In this document: in pieces, positions 18,903-29,568 of the stretch
How positions within the stretch are numbered: the first letter of the stretch is position 1
Layout: each line of letters opens with the position of its first letter
Assembly: GCF_000222705.1 (NCBI RefSeq)
Contig: NZ_AFUB01000011.1
Span: 1 to 64,000 of the forward strand
Reading direction: 5' to 3'
Length of the DNA: 64,000 bases
From: Streptococcus mitis bv. 2 str. SK95
GTDB taxonomy: Bacteria; Bacillota; Bacilli; Lactobacillales; Streptococcaceae
Made by a program: the position numbers and the translations under genes
Notes under the pieces: generated by a model
Told to the model about the DNA's origin: nothing
The model's database searches: none
What the model saw: only the letters and a program-made list of their open reading frames with translations

Positions 18903-19541
18903 ATGTCAAAAGGATTTTTAGTCTCTCTTGAGGGACCAGAGGGAGCAGGAAAGACCAGTGTTTTAGAGGCTCTACTCCCAATTTTAGAGGAAAAAGGAGT
19001 AGAGGTGCTGACGACCCGTGAGCCAGGCGGAGTCTTGATTGGAGAGAAGATTCGTCAAGTGATTTTGGACCCAAGTCATACTCAGATGGATCCTAAAACA
19101 GAACTCCTTCTCTATATCGCCAGTCGCAGACAGCATTTGGTGGAAAAAGTTCTCCCAGCCCTTCAAGCTGGTAAGTTGGTTATTATGGACCGCTTCATCG
19201 ATAGTTCAGTTGCTTATCAGGGATTTGGCCGTGGCTTGGATATTGATGCCATTGATTGGCTCAATCACTTTGCGACAGATGGCCTCAAACCTGACTTGAC
19301 ACTCTATTTTGACATCGAGGTGGAAGAAGGATTGGCTCGCATTGCTGCTAATAGCAATCGTGAGGTCAATCGTTTGGACTTGGAAGGGTTGGACTTGCAC
19401 AAAAAAGTCCGTCAAGGCTATCTTTCTCTTCTGGAAAAAGAAGGAAATCGTATTGCCAAGATTGATGCCAGTCTTCCTTTGGACCAAGTTGTGGAAGCTA
19501 CCAAGACTGTCTTGTTTGATAGAATGGGATTAGCCAAATGA
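18903..19541 (+). CDS. tmk: Thymidylate kinase
   Basis: 212 residues. P-loop [10 protein letters not shown] (residues 10-19), [16 protein letters not shown] (the DR-Y/F-x-x-S substrate motif) and a lid region with [12 protein letters not shown]. It makes dTDP from dTMP. The SD is weak. First gene of tmk-holB-yabA-rsmI; its stop overlaps the holB start by four bases. Confidence 0.97.
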   Translation: MSKGFLVSLEGPEGAGKTSVLEALLPILEEKGVEVLTTREPGGVLIGEKIRQVILDPSHTQMDPKTELLLYIASRRQHLVEKVLPALQAGKLVIMDRFIDSSVAYQGFGRGLDIDAIDWLNHFATDGLKPDLTLYFDIEVEEGLARIAANSNREVNRLDLEGLDLHKKVRQGYLSLLEKEGNRIAKIDASLPLDQVVEATKTVLFDRMGLAK

Positions 19542-20428
19542 AACAAGATCAACTCAAGGCTTTGCAACCAGACCAGTTTGACCGCTTTGTCCGTATTTTG
19601 GAACAAGACCAGCTCAATCATGCCTATCTCTTTTCAGGTTTCTTTGGAAGTTTGGAAATGGCGCAATTTTTGGCTAAGAGCCTCTTTTGTAGAGATAAGG
19701 TAGGCGTTTTACCATGTGAGAAATGCCGAAATTGTAAGCTGATTGAACAGGAAGAATTTCCCGATGTCACCTTGATTAAGCCTGTCAATCAGGTCATCAA
19801 GACAGAACGTATTCGAGAGTTGGTGGGTCAGTTTTCCCAAGCAGGGATTGAAAGCCAGCAACAGGTCTTTATCATCGAGCAGGCGGAGAAAATGCATCCT
19901 AATGCAGCCAACTCTCTGCTCAAGGTCATCGAAGAACCCCAGAGTGATGTTTACATTTTCTTCTTAACTAGCGATGAGGAAAAGATTTTACCGACCATTC
20001 GTAGTCGGACCCAGATTTTCCACTTTAAAAAGCAGGAAGAAAAGCTCATTCATCAATTAGAACAAATGGGACTGGTCAAGAAAAAAGCGACTCTCTTGGC
20101 CCAGTTTTGTCAATCACAAGCTGAAGCTGAAAAGTTGGTCAATCAGGCAAGCTTTTGGACTATAGTTGATGAAAGCGAGCGCTTACTGACCTGGTTAGTA
20201 GCCAAGAAAAAAGAGAGTTATTTGCAGGTAGCCAAATTAGCCAGCTTGGCAGATGACAAGGAAAAACAAGATCAGGTCTTGCGAATCCTCGAAGTACTCT
20301 GTGGACAGGAACTCTTGCAAGCAAGGATCCGACAGATTTTACAAGATTTGCTAGAAGCTAGAAAGATGTGGCAGGCTAATGTCAGCTTTCAAAATGTCAT
20401 GGAATATCTGGTCTTGAAAGAAATATAA
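19538..20428 (+). CDS. holB: DNA polymerase III delta' subunit
   Basis: 296 residues. Clamp-loader fold: [20 protein letters not shown] has the position of a Walker A but lacks GKT, as is normal for delta', which does not hydrolyse ATP. A zinc module is formed by Cys51, Cys60, Cys63 and Cys66. [24 protein letters not shown] and the SRT motif ([11 protein letters not shown]) follow. It is part of the sliding-clamp loader at the replication fork. Confidence 0.95.
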   Translation: MKQDQLKALQPDQFDRFVRILEQDQLNHAYLFSGFFGSLEMAQFLAKSLFCRDKVGVLPCEKCRNCKLIEQEEFPDVTLIKPVNQVIKTERIRELVGQFSQAGIESQQQVFIIEQAEKMHPNAANSLLKVIEEPQSDVYIFFLTSDEEKILPTIRSRTQIFHFKKQEEKLIHQLEQMGLVKKKATLLAQFCQSQAEAEKLVNQASFWTIVDESERLLTWLVAKKKESYLQVAKLASLADDKEKQDQVLRILEVLCGQELLQARIRQILQDLLEARKMWQANVSFQNVMEYLVLKEI

Positions 20429-20464
20429 ACTCAATGAAGGATAAAGAAAGGAAAGGGCTGGTTT

Positions 20465-20782
20465 ATGGATAAAAAAGAATTATTTGATGCGCTGGACGAT
20501 TTTTCCCAACAGTTATTGGTGACCTTAGCCGATGTGGAAGCCATCAAGAAAAATCTCAAGAGCCTGGTAGAGGAAAATACAGCTCTTCGCTTGGAAAATA
20601 GTAAGTTGCGCGAACGCTTAGGTGAGGTAGAAGCAGATACACCTGTCAAGGCCAAGCATGTTCGTGAAAGCGTCCGTAGGATCTATAAAGACGGATTTCA
20701 CGTTTGTAATGATTTTTATGGACAACGTCGAGAGCAGGACGAGGAATGTATGTTCTGTGACGAGTTGTTGTATAGGGAGTAG
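20465..20782 (+). CDS. yabA: Replication initiation control protein YabA
   Basis: 105 residues. N-terminal coiled coil (about 1-55, heptad-rich) and a C-terminal zinc cluster formed by His79, Cys81, Cys95 and Cys98 (HVCNDFYG...CMFC). In Firmicutes YabA binds DnaA and DnaN to limit re-initiation. Its place after holB and 2 bases before rsmI is the classical one. Confidence 0.95.
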   Translation: MDKKELFDALDDFSQQLLVTLADVEAIKKNLKSLVEENTALRLENSKLRERLGEVEADTPVKAKHVRESVRRIYKDGFHVCNDFYGQRREQDEECMFCDELLYRE

Positions 20783-20784
20783 GC

Positions 20785-21654
20785 ATGCAGATTCAAAAAA
20801 GTTTTAAGGGGCAGTCTCCCTATGGCAAACTTTACCTAGTAGCAACGCCGATTGGTAATCTAGATGATATGACCTTTCGTGCCATCCGGACATTGAAAGA
20901 GGTGGACTGGATTGCTGCTGAGGACACGCGCAATACAGGTCTCTTACTCAAGCATTTTGATATTTCGACCAAACAGATCAGTTTTCATGAGCACAATGCC
21001 AAGGAAAAAATTTCTGATTTGATTGGTTTTCTGAAGGCGGGGCAAAGTATTGCTCAGGTTTCTGATGCGGGTCTGCCTAGCATCTCGGATCCTGGGCATG
21101 ATTTGGTCAAGGCAGCTATCGAGGAAGAGATTGCTGTTGTCACAGTTCCAGGTGCCAGTGCGGGGATTTCTGCCTTGATTGCCAGTGGTTTAGCGCCACA
21201 ACCACATATCTTTTACGGTTTCTTACCGAGAAAATCAGGCCAGCAAAAGCAATTTTTCGACTTAAAAAAAGATTACCCAGAAACTCAGATTTTTTACGAA
21301 TCGCCCCATCGTGTGGCTGATACGCTGGAAAATATGCTAGCAGTTTACGGCAACCGCTCGGTAGTCTTGGTCAGAGAATTGACCAAAATCTATGAAGAAT
21401 ACCAACGAGGTACCATCTCTGAGTTATTAGAAAACATCGCTGAAACGCCACTCAAGGGCGAGTGCCTTCTTATCGTTGAAGGTGCCAGTCAGGACGTGGA
21501 AGAAAAGGATGAGGAGGACTTGTTTTCAGAAATCCAATCTCGTATCCAAGAAGGCATGAAGAAAAATCAAGCTATTAAGGAAGTTGCTAAGTTTTACCAG
21601 TGGAATAAGAGTCAGCTCTACGCTGCCTACCACGAATGGGAAGAAAATCAATAA
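20785..21654 (+). CDS. rsmI: 16S rRNA 2'-O-ribose C1402 methyltransferase
   Basis: 289 residues, tetrapyrrole-methylase (SPOUT-unlike) fold: YLVATPIGNLDDMTFRAIRTL, AEDTRNTGLLLKHF, SDAGLPSISDPGHDLV and PGASAGISALIASGL are the RsmI signature blocks. It methylates the ribose of C1402 in the decoding centre with S-adenosylmethionine. Two bases after yabA; last gene of this operon. A hairpin GGGAAG/CTTCCC follows at 21667-21686 but has no U-tract. Confidence 0.95.
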   Translation: MQIQKSFKGQSPYGKLYLVATPIGNLDDMTFRAIRTLKEVDWIAAEDTRNTGLLLKHFDISTKQISFHEHNAKEKISDLIGFLKAGQSIAQVSDAGLPSISDPGHDLVKAAIEEEIAVVTVPGASAGISALIASGLAPQPHIFYGFLPRKSGQQKQFFDLKKDYPETQIFYESPHRVADTLENMLAVYGNRSVVLVRELTKIYEEYQRGTISELLENIAETPLKGECLLIVEGASQDVEEKDEEDLFSEIQSRIQEGMKKNQAIKEVAKFYQWNKSQLYAAYHEWEENQ

Positions 21655-21741
21655 AATGACTAAACAGGGAAGTTTGCCTTCTTCCCGAAGTGAATATAGC
21701 AATCATAAGTATTTTACTACGAATGCTTATTTGGAGGGGAA

Positions 21742-22689
21742 ATGAAAAGCAAAGTGATTAAGAAGGTAATTGGTTTACTGTTTCCTATTCTCACATTATT
21801 TATGTTGTCTGCATGTAACAACAGAGTCGATCGTGATTTAGCTAAAACAGCTATTTCAAACATTCGTTCTGTAGTAGAAGCTGCAGGGTTAGAAGCAGAA
21901 GGATACTCGACAGCTGATACCTTTGGTTATCAGGGATCTCCAATTTACATTAAAGGAAATAAGAAATTTGTTGATGTCTATGTGGATTTTGAAAAAGATT
22001 ATGTTGAGAGCACTCCAGTCCTTAAATACAATTCGAGGCTTAAAGAAGTTGAAAAGAAAAAATTCTTTGGTTTTTCCAAGAAAACAGTCTACCGTTTAGA
22101 AATGGAGTATGTTTCTGGTGATGACAACTATGACCGACTTAAGGAAGCTTATAATATATTACTTCAAAGTGGTAGCTTGACTTCAACATATTTAAGCGAT
22201 GATGTGATTAGGAATCTTTATATTAAAAATTCAATTGAATTGGACTCATTTGACTCCTATTATTCTTTGGTTCCAAAAGAAGAATATAGTGGCAACCCCA
22301 AAACCCGTCTTGAAGAGAGAGATAAAAGAGAGGCAATTTTGAAGACGGATGTAGAAGAACTCACTCCCTTAATTGAGGACCTAGACTCAAGTAGAGTCAA
22401 CAATCTTGATGAAGAGACGCTTGTTCGTAATCGAGATCTACTTTTAAAAAGAGTTGCTGACAATCGTTCGACCTTTAGTATTCGAATACGCATTGATATA
22501 GAGCAGGTACGAAGACAAAACCTACAAGTAACTAATGAAGATATTGACAATTGGACGGATTCTGATTTCGAATACTTACTTGCCCAAATACTTCAAAGCG
22601 ATAAACTACCTAAGAATACAGAAGTACGTTTTACTATAAAATATGGAAGCAAACTGAATTGGGAGACATTCAGTTTCAATAAAGAATAA
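21742..22689 (+). CDS. Hypothetical lipoprotein
   Basis: 315 residues. Signal peptide with lipobox LSAC, the lipidated Cys being residue 25 (substrate for Lgt and LspA). The mature part is charged, mixed alpha/beta, with NIRSVVEAAGLEAEG near the start, a Phe/Lys-rich FFGFSKKTVYRLEMEY block and a C-terminal FTIKYGSKLNWETFSF strand. I do not recognise the family; streptococci carry several similar ones of unknown role. SD TTGGAGGGG precedes the ATG. It is expressed separately from rsmI and trmFO, judged by 87- and 157-base gaps. Confidence 0.8.
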   Translation: MKSKVIKKVIGLLFPILTLFMLSACNNRVDRDLAKTAISNIRSVVEAAGLEAEGYSTADTFGYQGSPIYIKGNKKFVDVYVDFEKDYVESTPVLKYNSRLKEVEKKKFFGFSKKTVYRLEMEYVSGDDNYDRLKEAYNILLQSGSLTSTYLSDDVIRNLYIKNSIELDSFDSYYSLVPKEEYSGNPKTRLEERDKREAILKTDVEELTPLIEDLDSSRVNNLDEETLVRNRDLLLKRVADNRSTFSIRIRIDIEQVRRQNLQVTNEDIDNWTDSDFEYLLAQILQSDKLPKNTEVRFTIKYGSKLNWETFSFNKE

Positions 22690-22719
22690 TTTTCGAAAGA
22701 CATTCAGGAGTTCTCTTGT

Positions 22720-22749
22720 TTGTCTTTTTACTTAGCTTTTTGGTATAAT
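22720..22749 (+). promoter_or_regulatory. Promoter of trmFO
   Basis: TTGTCT, 18-base spacer, TATAAT (22744-22749) with TGG just before the -10; leaves a leader of about 90 bases. Confidence 0.6.
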
Positions 22750-22846
22750 GAACCAAGTATTAATTTAGAAAGATTTGTGGGTGTCAAATAGTCTAGTAGC
22801 TTGTTTTTATTTGGACTTAGTTTCCACCCAAAGAGGTATTAGTGTC

Positions 22847-24181
22847 GTGTCTCAATCTTATATCAATGTTATCGGTGCTGGTTTGGCAGGTTCTGAAGCA
22901 GCCTACCAAATCGCAGAACGTGGTATTCCAGTTAAACTATATGAAATGCGTGGTGTCAAATCAACTCCTCAGCATAAAACAGATAATTTTGCTGAGTTGG
23001 TTTGTTCCAATTCCTTACGTGGGGATGCTTTGACCAATGCAGTTGGGCTTCTCAAGGAAGAAATGCGTCGCTTGGGTTCTGTTATCTTGGAATCAGCAGA
23101 AGCTACACGTGTTCCTGCAGGCGGTGCGCTTGCGGTGGACCGCGATGGTTTCTCCCAAATGGTGACTGAGAAAGTGGCCAACCACCCCTTGATTGAGGTG
23201 GTTCGTGATGAAATTACAGAATTGCCGACGGATGTTATTACGGTTGTAGCGACTGGTCCTTTAACCAGCGATGCCCTAGCTGAGAAGATTCATGCCCTTA
23301 ATGATGGGGATGGATTCTATTTCTACGATGCGGCGGCGCCGATTATTGACGTTAACACCATCGATATGAGCAAAGTTTATCTCAAGTCTCGTTATGATAA
23401 GGGAGAAGCTGCCTACCTCAACGCTCCAATGACCAAACAAGAGTTTATGGATTTCCATGAAGCCTTGGTCAATGCGGAAGAAGCACCGCTCAATTCGTTT
23501 GAAAAAGAAAAGTACTTTGAAGGTTGTATGCCGATCGAAGTCATGGCTAAGCGTGGCATTAAAACCATGCTTTATGGTCCTATGAAACCAGTTGGTCTGG
23601 AGTATCCATACGATTATACAGGCCCTCGTGACGGGGAGTTCAAAACACCGTATGCAGTTGTCCAGCTTCGTCAGGATAATGCGGCTGGTAGCCTCTACAA
23701 TATCGTTGGTTTCCAAACCCACCTCAAATGGGGAGAACAAAAGCGTGTCTTCCAAATGATTCCAGGTCTTGAAAATGCGGAGTTTGTTCGTTATGGGGTC
23801 ATGCATCGCAATTCTTATATGGATTCACCAAATCTTCTTGAACAGACTTACCGTTCTAAGAAACAACCCAACCTCTTCTTTGCTGGTCAAATGACGGGTG
23901 TGGAAGGCTATGTTGAGTCAGCAGCGTCAGGCTTAGTTGCGGGTATTAACGCAGCTCGACTCTTCAAGGGTGAAAGTGAGGCCATCTTCCCAGAGACCAC
24001 AGCGATCGGAAGTCTAGCTCATTACATCACTCATGCAGACAGCAAACATTTCCAACCGATGAACGTCAATTTTGGGATTATCAAGGAATTGGATGGCGAG
24101 CGTATCCGTGATAAGAAGGCTCGTTATGAAAAAATTGCAGAGCGTGCCCTGAGTGACTTAGAGGAATTTTTAACTGTCTAA
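22847..24181 (+). CDS. trmFO: Folate-dependent tRNA U54 methyltransferase
   Basis: 444 residues from GTG 22847, which gives the family N-terminus [20 protein letters not shown]; a longer reading adds 24 non-conserved residues. FAD-binding GAGLAG at residues 10-15; [11 protein letters not shown], a Cys in [15 protein letters not shown], and C-terminal [19 protein letters not shown] are all typical. It makes m5U54 in tRNA with methylene-tetrahydrofolate and FADH2. Confidence 0.95.
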   Translation: MSQSYINVIGAGLAGSEAAYQIAERGIPVKLYEMRGVKSTPQHKTDNFAELVCSNSLRGDALTNAVGLLKEEMRRLGSVILESAEATRVPAGGALAVDRDGFSQMVTEKVANHPLIEVVRDEITELPTDVITVVATGPLTSDALAEKIHALNDGDGFYFYDAAAPIIDVNTIDMSKVYLKSRYDKGEAAYLNAPMTKQEFMDFHEALVNAEEAPLNSFEKEKYFEGCMPIEVMAKRGIKTMLYGPMKPVGLEYPYDYTGPRDGEFKTPYAVVQLRQDNAAGSLYNIVGFQTHLKWGEQKRVFQMIPGLENAEFVRYGVMHRNSYMDSPNLLEQTYRSKKQPNLFFAGQMTGVEGYVESAASGLVAGINAARLFKGESEAIFPETTAIGSLAHYITHADSKHFQPMNVNFGIIKELDGERIRDKKARYEKIAERALSDLEEFLTV

Positions 24182-24264
24182 TTTTTTTGAAAGAATTGCT
24201 CATGATACTATAAAAATCTTAGAAATTGTGATAAAATAGGTAGGATAAAAAAAGGAGAGTAAAA

Positions 24265-25002
24265 ATGGCGAACCCCAAGTATAAACGTATTTTAATCAAG
24301 TTATCAGGTGAGGCTCTTGCAGGTGAACGTGGCGTAGGGATTGATATCCAAACAGTTCAAAAAATCGCAAAAGAGATTCAAGAAGTTCATAGTCTAGGTA
24401 TCGAAATTGCCCTTGTTATTGGTGGAGGAAATCTCTGGCGTGGAGAACCTGCTGCAGAAGCAGGAATGGACCGTGTTCAGGCAGATTACACTGGAATGCT
24501 TGGGACCGTTATGAATGCACTTGTAATGGCAGATTCATTGCAGCAAGTTGGTGTTGATACGCGTGTACAAACAGCTATTTCTATGCAACAAGTGGCTGAG
24601 CCTTACGTTCGTGGACGAGCTCTTCGTCACCTTGAAAAAGGCCGTATCGTTATCTTTGGTGCTGGGATTGGTTCACCTTACTTCTCAACAGATACAACAG
24701 CGGCCCTTCGTGCAGCTGAAATTGAAGCGGATGCCATTCTTATGGCTAAGAATGGCGTAGATGGTGTTTACAATGCCGATCCTAAGAAAGACAAGACAGC
24801 CGTTAAGTTTGAAGAATTGACTCACCGTGACGTTATCAACAAAGGTCTTCGTATCATGGACTCAACAGCTTCAACCCTCTCTATGGATAATGACATTGAC
24901 TTGGTTGTCTTCAACATGAACCAACCAGGTAACATCAAACGTGTCGTATTTGGTGAAAATATCGGAACAACAGTTTCAAACAATATCGAAGAAAAGGAAT
25001 AA
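24265..25002 (+). CDS. pyrH: UMP kinase
   Basis: 245 residues, amino-acid-kinase fold: [60 protein letters not shown] and [17 protein letters not shown] blocks. It converts UMP to UDP. SD AAAGGAGAG 6 bases before ATG. Seven bases separate it from frr, the usual bacterial pairing. Confidence 0.97.
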   Translation: MANPKYKRILIKLSGEALAGERGVGIDIQTVQKIAKEIQEVHSLGIEIALVIGGGNLWRGEPAAEAGMDRVQADYTGMLGTVMNALVMADSLQQVGVDTRVQTAISMQQVAEPYVRGRALRHLEKGRIVIFGAGIGSPYFSTDTTAALRAAEIEADAILMAKNGVDGVYNADPKKDKTAVKFEELTHRDVINKGLRIMDSTASTLSMDNDIDLVVFNMNQPGNIKRVVFGENIGTTVSNNIEEKE

Positions 25003-25009
25003 GAAAATT

Positions 25010-25567
25010 ATGGCTAACGCAATTGTAGAAAAAGCTAAAGAGAGAATGACCCAGTCTCACCAATCACTTGCTCGTGAATTTGGTGGTATCCGTGCCGGTC
25101 GTGCCAATGCAAGTTTGCTAGACCGTATTCACGTAGAATATTATGGAGTCGAAACTCCTCTTAACCAAATCGCTTCAATTACCATTCCTGAAGCGCGTGT
25201 CTTGTTGGTAACACCATTTGACAAGTCTTCGTTGAAAGATATCGAACGTGCCTTAAACGCTTCTGACCTTGGTATCACACCAGCTAATGATGGTTCTGTG
25301 ATCCGTTTGGTTATCCCTGCTCTTACAGAAGAAACTCGTCGTGACCTTGCTAAAGAAGTGAAGAAGGTCGGTGAAAATGCTAAAGTGGCTGTCCGCAATA
25401 TCCGCCGTGATGCTATGGACGAAGCCAAGAAACAAGAAAAAGCAAAAGAAATCACTGAAGACGAATTGAAGACTCTTGAAAAAGATATTCAAAAAGTAAC
25501 AGATGATGCTGTGAAACACATCGACGACATGACTGCCAACAAAGAAAAAGAAATCTTGGAAGTCTAA
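25010..25567 (+). CDS. frr: Ribosome recycling factor
   Basis: 185 residues, the typical length. [45 protein letters not shown] and a long C-terminal helix with [13 protein letters not shown] define it. With EF-G it splits post-termination ribosomes. Start ATG 25010; upstream in-frame codons belong to the pyrH end in another frame. Confidence 0.97.
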   Translation: MANAIVEKAKERMTQSHQSLAREFGGIRAGRANASLLDRIHVEYYGVETPLNQIASITIPEARVLLVTPFDKSSLKDIERALNASDLGITPANDGSVIRLVIPALTEETRRDLAKEVKKVGENAKVAVRNIRRDAMDEAKKQEKAKEITEDELKTLEKDIQKVTDDAVKHIDDMTANKEKEILEV

Positions 25568-25578
25568 AAATAAACAGA

Positions 25579-25610
25579 AAAACTCAGTTGGCATTGCTGG
25601 CTGAGTTTTA
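25579..25610 (+). terminator. Terminator after frr
   Basis: 9-bp stem AAAACTCAG/CTGAGTTTT around a 13-base loop. Confidence 0.65.
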
Positions 25611-25626
25611 TTCGAAAGAAGGAAAT

Positions 25627-26481
25627 ATGAATACAAATCTTGCAAGTTTTATCGTTGGACTTATCATCGATGAAAATGACCGTTTTTACTTTGTGCAAAA
25701 GGATGGTCAAACCTACGCTCTTGCTAAGGAAGAAGGTCAACACACAGTAGGGGATACGGTCAAAGGTTTTGCCTACACGGATATGAAGCAGAAACTCCGC
25801 TTGACCACTCTAGAAGTGACTGCCACTCAGGACAAATTTGGTTGGGGAACGGTAACGGAAGTTCGTAAGGACTTGGGTGTTTTTGTGGATACAGGCCTGC
25901 CTGATAAGGAAATCGTTGTGTCACTCGATATCCTCCCTGAGCTCAAGGAACTCTGGCCTAAGAAGGGTGACAAACTCTACATCCGTCTTGAAGTGGACAA
26001 GAAAGACCGAATATGGGGACTCTTGGCTTATCAAGAAGATTTCCAACGTCTGGCTCGTCCCGCCTACAACAACATGCAGAACCAAAACTGGCCAGCCATT
26101 GTATATCGTCTCAAGCTATCAGGGACCTTTGTTTATCTGCCAGAGAATAACATGCTTGGTTTTATCCATCCTAGTGAGCGCTACGCAGAGCCACGTTTAG
26201 GGCAAGTGTTAGATGCGCGTGTGATTGGTTTCCGTGAAGTGGACCGTACTCTTAACCTCTCGCTCAAACCACGTTCTTTTGAGATGTTGGAGAATGATGC
26301 CCAGATGATTTTGACCTACTTAGAAAGCAGTGGCGGTTTTATGACCTTGAATGATAAGTCGTCTCCTGAGGACATCAAGGCAACCTTTGGCATTTCTAAA
26401 GGTCAGTTCAAGAAAGCACTCGGTGGCTTGATGAAAGCTGGCAAAATCAAGCAGGACCAGTTTGGTACAGAGTTGATTTAG
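25627..26481 (+). CDS. cvfB: S1-domain RNA-binding protein CvfB
   Basis: 284 residues from ATG 25627 (SD AAGGAAA). Three S1-like OB folds (YFVQKDGQTYALAKEEG; GWGTVTEVRKDLGVFVDTGL; GTFVYLPENNMLGFIHPSER...) and a C-terminal winged helix (KATFGISKGQFKKALGGLMKAGKI), the CvfB/YitL layout. CvfB binds RNA and influences virulence gene expression in staphylococci; its role here is inferred. Confidence 0.9.
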   Translation: MNTNLASFIVGLIIDENDRFYFVQKDGQTYALAKEEGQHTVGDTVKGFAYTDMKQKLRLTTLEVTATQDKFGWGTVTEVRKDLGVFVDTGLPDKEIVVSLDILPELKELWPKKGDKLYIRLEVDKKDRIWGLLAYQEDFQRLARPAYNNMQNQNWPAIVYRLKLSGTFVYLPENNMLGFIHPSERYAEPRLGQVLDARVIGFREVDRTLNLSLKPRSFEMLENDAQMILTYLESSGGFMTLNDKSSPEDIKATFGISKGQFKKALGGLMKAGKIKQDQFGTELI

Positions 26482-26492
26482 ACCTTATAGAC

Positions 26493-27050
26493 ATGATAAA
26501 GAAACTTGAAGAAATGAGTTTAGAGGAACTCTGGCAACTTTTTCCTATTTTTCTAGTAGAGCACAAATCAGAGTGGAAAGACTGGTATGAATCGGAAAAA
26601 GCAAATCTGAAAAAAATATTGGGTGCAAATGTTATTAAAAGAATAGAACATATCGGTAGCACTGCTATCCCTAATATTTGGGCCAAAAATATCGTTGATA
26701 TTCTGTTAGAAGTAGGTAGAATAGAGGATTTAGCAAGAGTTAGGGATTTATTGGTGAAGAATGGTTGGCTAGTGATGTCGGAGAGTCCTAACAGGATTTC
26801 GCTAAATAAAGGATATACAGAGCAGGGATTTGCTGAGAAAGTTTTTCATTTACATTTGCGAATGACGGGAGATCATAACGAGATTTATTTTAGAGATTAT
26901 CTCTGCCAGCATCCAGATATCGCCCAAGCGTATCAGGAATTAAAACTCAGTTTGTGGAAAAAATTTGAACACAATCGAGACGCATATACAGATGCGAAAA
27001 CGGATTTTATAAACCACTATGTGTCAGAGGCTAAGTCCAGTAATTTTTAA
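26493..27050 (+). CDS. GrpB family (UPF0157) nucleotidyltransferase-like protein
   Basis: 185 residues. RIEHIGSTAIPNIWAKNIVDILLEV is the GrpB signature (G-S-T-A-x-P and the D-I metal-binding strand, normally P-x-K-P-x-I-D). HLHLRMTGDHNEIYFRDYLCQHPD completes the domain. The fold is related to nucleotidyltransferases but the reaction is unknown. AT-richer and with plainer codon use than cvfB, 11 bases downstream of it, so perhaps a later arrival in the operon. Confidence 0.8.
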   Translation: MIKKLEEMSLEELWQLFPIFLVEHKSEWKDWYESEKANLKKILGANVIKRIEHIGSTAIPNIWAKNIVDILLEVGRIEDLARVRDLLVKNGWLVMSESPNRISLNKGYTEQGFAEKVFHLHLRMTGDHNEIYFRDYLCQHPDIAQAYQELKLSLWKKFEHNRDAYTDAKTDFINHYVSEAKSSNF

Positions 27051-27095
27051 AAATCAGAAAAGTTTCATCAAAAAAAGTCTTGATAGGAGAAAGAA

Positions 27096-27311
27096 TTGAG
27101 AAAATCATTTTACACTTGGCTCATGACCGAGCGCAATCCTAAAAGTAACAGTCCCAAAGCTATCTTGGCAGACCTCGCTTTTGAAGAGTCAGCCTTCCCA
27201 AAACATACAGATGATTTTGATGAGGTGAGTCGCTTTTTGGAGGAGCATGCCAGTTTCTCTTTTAACTTAGGAGACTTTGATGCCATCTGGCAAGAGTATT
27301 TAGAACACTAG
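27096..27311 (+). CDS. YozE family protein (UPF0346)
   Basis: 71 residues from TTG 27096 with SD AGGAGA. The pattern [13 protein letters not shown]...[45 protein letters not shown] covers the whole UPF0346/YozE fold, a small helical SAM-like domain of unknown function found next to cvfB or phoH in streptococci. Confidence 0.88.
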   Translation: MRKSFYTWLMTERNPKSNSPKAILADLAFEESAFPKHTDDFDEVSRFLEEHASFSFNLGDFDAIWQEYLEH

Positions 27312-27391
27312 AGACAATGAGATAAGGCTAGTATTTTATTGTTCTCTTTGCTATAATAAAAAGAAATAAACGGATTAGAGAGGTTCTTTAT

Positions 27392-28378
27392 TTGAAGGAA
27401 CATTCAATAGACATTCAACTGAGTCATCCAGATGACTTGTTCCATCTTTTTGGTTCCAATGAGCGCCATCTTCGTTTGATGGAAGAAGAGCTCGATGTGG
27501 TGATTCATGCCCGTACGGAAATTGTCCAGGTTATCGGAGAAGAGTCTGCCTGTGAGGAAGCCCGTCAGGTTATCCAGGCTTTGATGGTCTTGGTGAATCG
27601 AGGAATGACCGTTGGCACGCCAGATGTGGTGACTGCGATTAGCATGGTCAAAAACGATGAAATCGACAAGTTTGTCGCCCTTTACGAAGAAGAAATTATC
27701 AAGGACAATACTGGGAAACCGATCCGTGTCAAAACCTTGGGTCAAAAACTTTATGTGGACAGTGTCAAACAGCATGATGTGACCTTTGGAATCGGACCTG
27801 CCGGGACAGGGAAGACCTTTCTTGCAGTGACCTTGGCAGTGACTGCCCTTAAACGTGGGCAAGTCAAGCGGATTCTCCTGACTCGTCCAGCAGTGGAAGC
27901 AGGAGAAAGTCTAGGATTTCTTCCGGGTGATCTTAAGGAGAAGGTGGATCCTTATCTTCGACCTGTTTACGATGCCTTGTATCAGATTCTGGGGAAAGAT
28001 CAAACGACCCGTCTCATGGAGCGTGAAATAATCGAAATAGCGCCCCTTGCCTACATGCGTGGACGGACCTTGGATGATGCCTTTGTCATTCTAGATGAGG
28101 CGCAAAATACGACCATCATGCAGATGAAGATGTTCCTGACACGTTTAGGTTTTAATTCGAAGATGATTGTCAATGGAGATATCAGTCAGATTGACCTGCC
28201 GCGAAATGTCAAGTCCGGTTTGATTGATGCCCAAGAAAAGCTTAAGAACATTCACCAAATCGACTTTGTTCATTTTTCAGCTAAGGATGTGGTTCGTCAT
28301 CCAGTTGTCGCTCAGATTATCCGAGCTTATGAACCAGCTCCAGTTAAAAATGAAGAAAAGGGCCAAGAAACAGAATAG
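27392..28378 (+). CDS. phoH: PhoH-like ATPase
   Basis: 328 residues from a TTG codon with SD AGAGAGG. N-terminal KH-like part, Walker A GPAGTGKT (135-142), Walker B FVILDEAQN, and downstream MIVNGDISQIDLP. PhoH proteins (YbeZ type) act in ribosome or RNA quality control, usually beside ybeY. Here the next gene is convergent ald, so the ybeY link is not in this window. Confidence 0.93.
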   Translation: MKEHSIDIQLSHPDDLFHLFGSNERHLRLMEEELDVVIHARTEIVQVIGEESACEEARQVIQALMVLVNRGMTVGTPDVVTAISMVKNDEIDKFVALYEEEIIKDNTGKPIRVKTLGQKLYVDSVKQHDVTFGIGPAGTGKTFLAVTLAVTALKRGQVKRILLTRPAVEAGESLGFLPGDLKEKVDPYLRPVYDALYQILGKDQTTRLMEREIIEIAPLAYMRGRTLDDAFVILDEAQNTTIMQMKMFLTRLGFNSKMIVNGDISQIDLPRNVKSGLIDAQEKLKNIHQIDFVHFSAKDVVRHPVVAQIIRAYEPAPVKNEEKGQETE

Positions 28379-28380
28379 CA

Positions 28381-28416
28381 AAAAAGAGCAGTTCAGATGT
28401 GAACTGCTCTTTTTTT
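28381..28416. terminator. Strong terminator after phoH
   Basis: 15-bp stem from 28381 to 28395 pairing with 28400-28414, loop GATG, then T run; convergent with ald and close to its stop, so probably bidirectional. Confidence 0.88.
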
Positions 28417-28431
28417 ACTGAGTGTCTAGCT

Positions 28432-29544
28432 TTAAACAAGCTCGTCGATAGAAGTATGATCTTTATCAAGGCCTTGAGCAACTGGAAGACTAGTCAAGTA
28501 ACCTTGATAAGTTGTAACTCCTTCGCGCAAACCTTGGTCTTCAGTGATTGCCTTCTTAAAACCTTTTCCTGCTAAGGCTTCGATGTAAGGAAGGGTGACA
28601 TTGGTCAGGGCAATGGTCGAAGTACGGGCAACCGCACCAGGGATATTGGCAACGGCATAGTGGAGAACACCATGTTTTTCATAGACGGGTTCATCATGCG
28701 TGGTCACACGGTCAGCTGTTTCGATAACACCACCTTGGTCAACAGCAACGTCAACGATGACAGATCCTGGACGCATTTGTTTGACCATCTCATCTGTCAC
28801 CAATTTCGGTGCTTTGGCACCAGGGATGAGAACTGCACCAATCACCACATCAGCATCTTTCACACTTGCTTCGATATTGAATGAATTGGACATAAGAGTT
28901 TGGATTTGGTTTCCGAAGACTTCCTCTAAGACTGAGAGTCGTTTAGCACTGATATCTAAAATAGTTACTTGAGCACCAAGTCCAAGGGCGATGCGGGCAG
29001 CATGTGTCCCGACGACACCGCCACCGATGATGGTTACTTTTCCTTTTGGAACACCCGGTACACCACCAAGTAGAACACCAGAACCGCCAGCTTGTTTGGT
29101 AAGGAAGTGAGCTCCGATTTGAACTGCCATACGACCAGCAACCTCACTCATAGGAACGAGGAGTGGCAGATGTCCTTGGCTGTCACGGACAGTTTCATAG
29201 GCAATTCCTGTTGTTTTTGCTGCTAACATAGCATCTGCTAATTCTGGAGCAGCGGCCATGTGCAAGTAGGTGAAGAGGAGAAGGTCGTCGCGCAAGTACC
29301 CATATTCAGAAGCTAGTGGTTCTTTTACTTTCACGACCAACTCAGCTGCCCAGGCTTCGTCAGCAGTAGCGACAATCTCAGCACCTTGCTTTTGATAGTC
29401 AGCATCAGTAAAGCCTGAACCGAGTCCAGCGTTTGTCTCGATGAGGACACGATGACCACGACCAACTAAGCTATGGACACCAGCAGGTGTCAGGGCAACA
29501 CGGTTTTCATTATTCTTAATTTCTTTTGGAATTCCGATTAACAT
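28432..29544 (-). CDS. ald: Alanine dehydrogenase
   Basis: 370 residues, full length. N-terminal block [18 protein letters not shown] with the substrate Lys/Arg region, active-site [11 protein letters not shown], and Rossmann motif [24 protein letters not shown]. It interconverts L-alanine and pyruvate/ammonia with NAD. The gene stands alone on the minus strand. Its leader can form an H-type pseudoknot (29569-29619) between promoter and SD. Confidence 0.96.
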   Translation of the reverse strand: MLIGIPKEIKNNENRVALTPAGVHSLVGRGHRVLIETNAGLGSGFTDADYQKQGAEIVATADEAWAAELVVKVKEPLASEYGYLRDDLLLFTYLHMAAAPELADAMLAAKTTGIAYETVRDSQGHLPLLVPMSEVAGRMAVQIGAHFLTKQAGGSGVLLGGVPGVPKGKVTIIGGGVVGTHAARIALGLGAQVTILDISAKRLSVLEEVFGNQIQTLMSNSFNIEASVKDADVVIGAVLIPGAKAPKLVTDEMVKQMRPGSVIVDVAVDQGGVIETADRVTTHDEPVYEKHGVLHYAVANIPGAVARTSTIALTNVTLPYIEALAGKGFKKAITEDQGLREGVTTYQGYLTSLPVAQGLDKDHTSIDELV

Positions 29545-29568
29545 ATAGGTTTACTCCATTTTCTAAAT

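Noticed and set aside
21667-21686. GGGAAG/CTTCCC hairpin after rsmI as terminator
   Set aside because: No U-tract follows on either strand.
21718-21725. TACGAATG resembling a SigX box before the 21742 lipoprotein
   Set aside because: One mismatch at a conserved place and no other sign of competence control; kept only as a note.
23276-23806. 176-codon minus-strand frame inside trmFO
   Set aside because: Shadow of the conserved trmFO gene, no SD and no family likeness.
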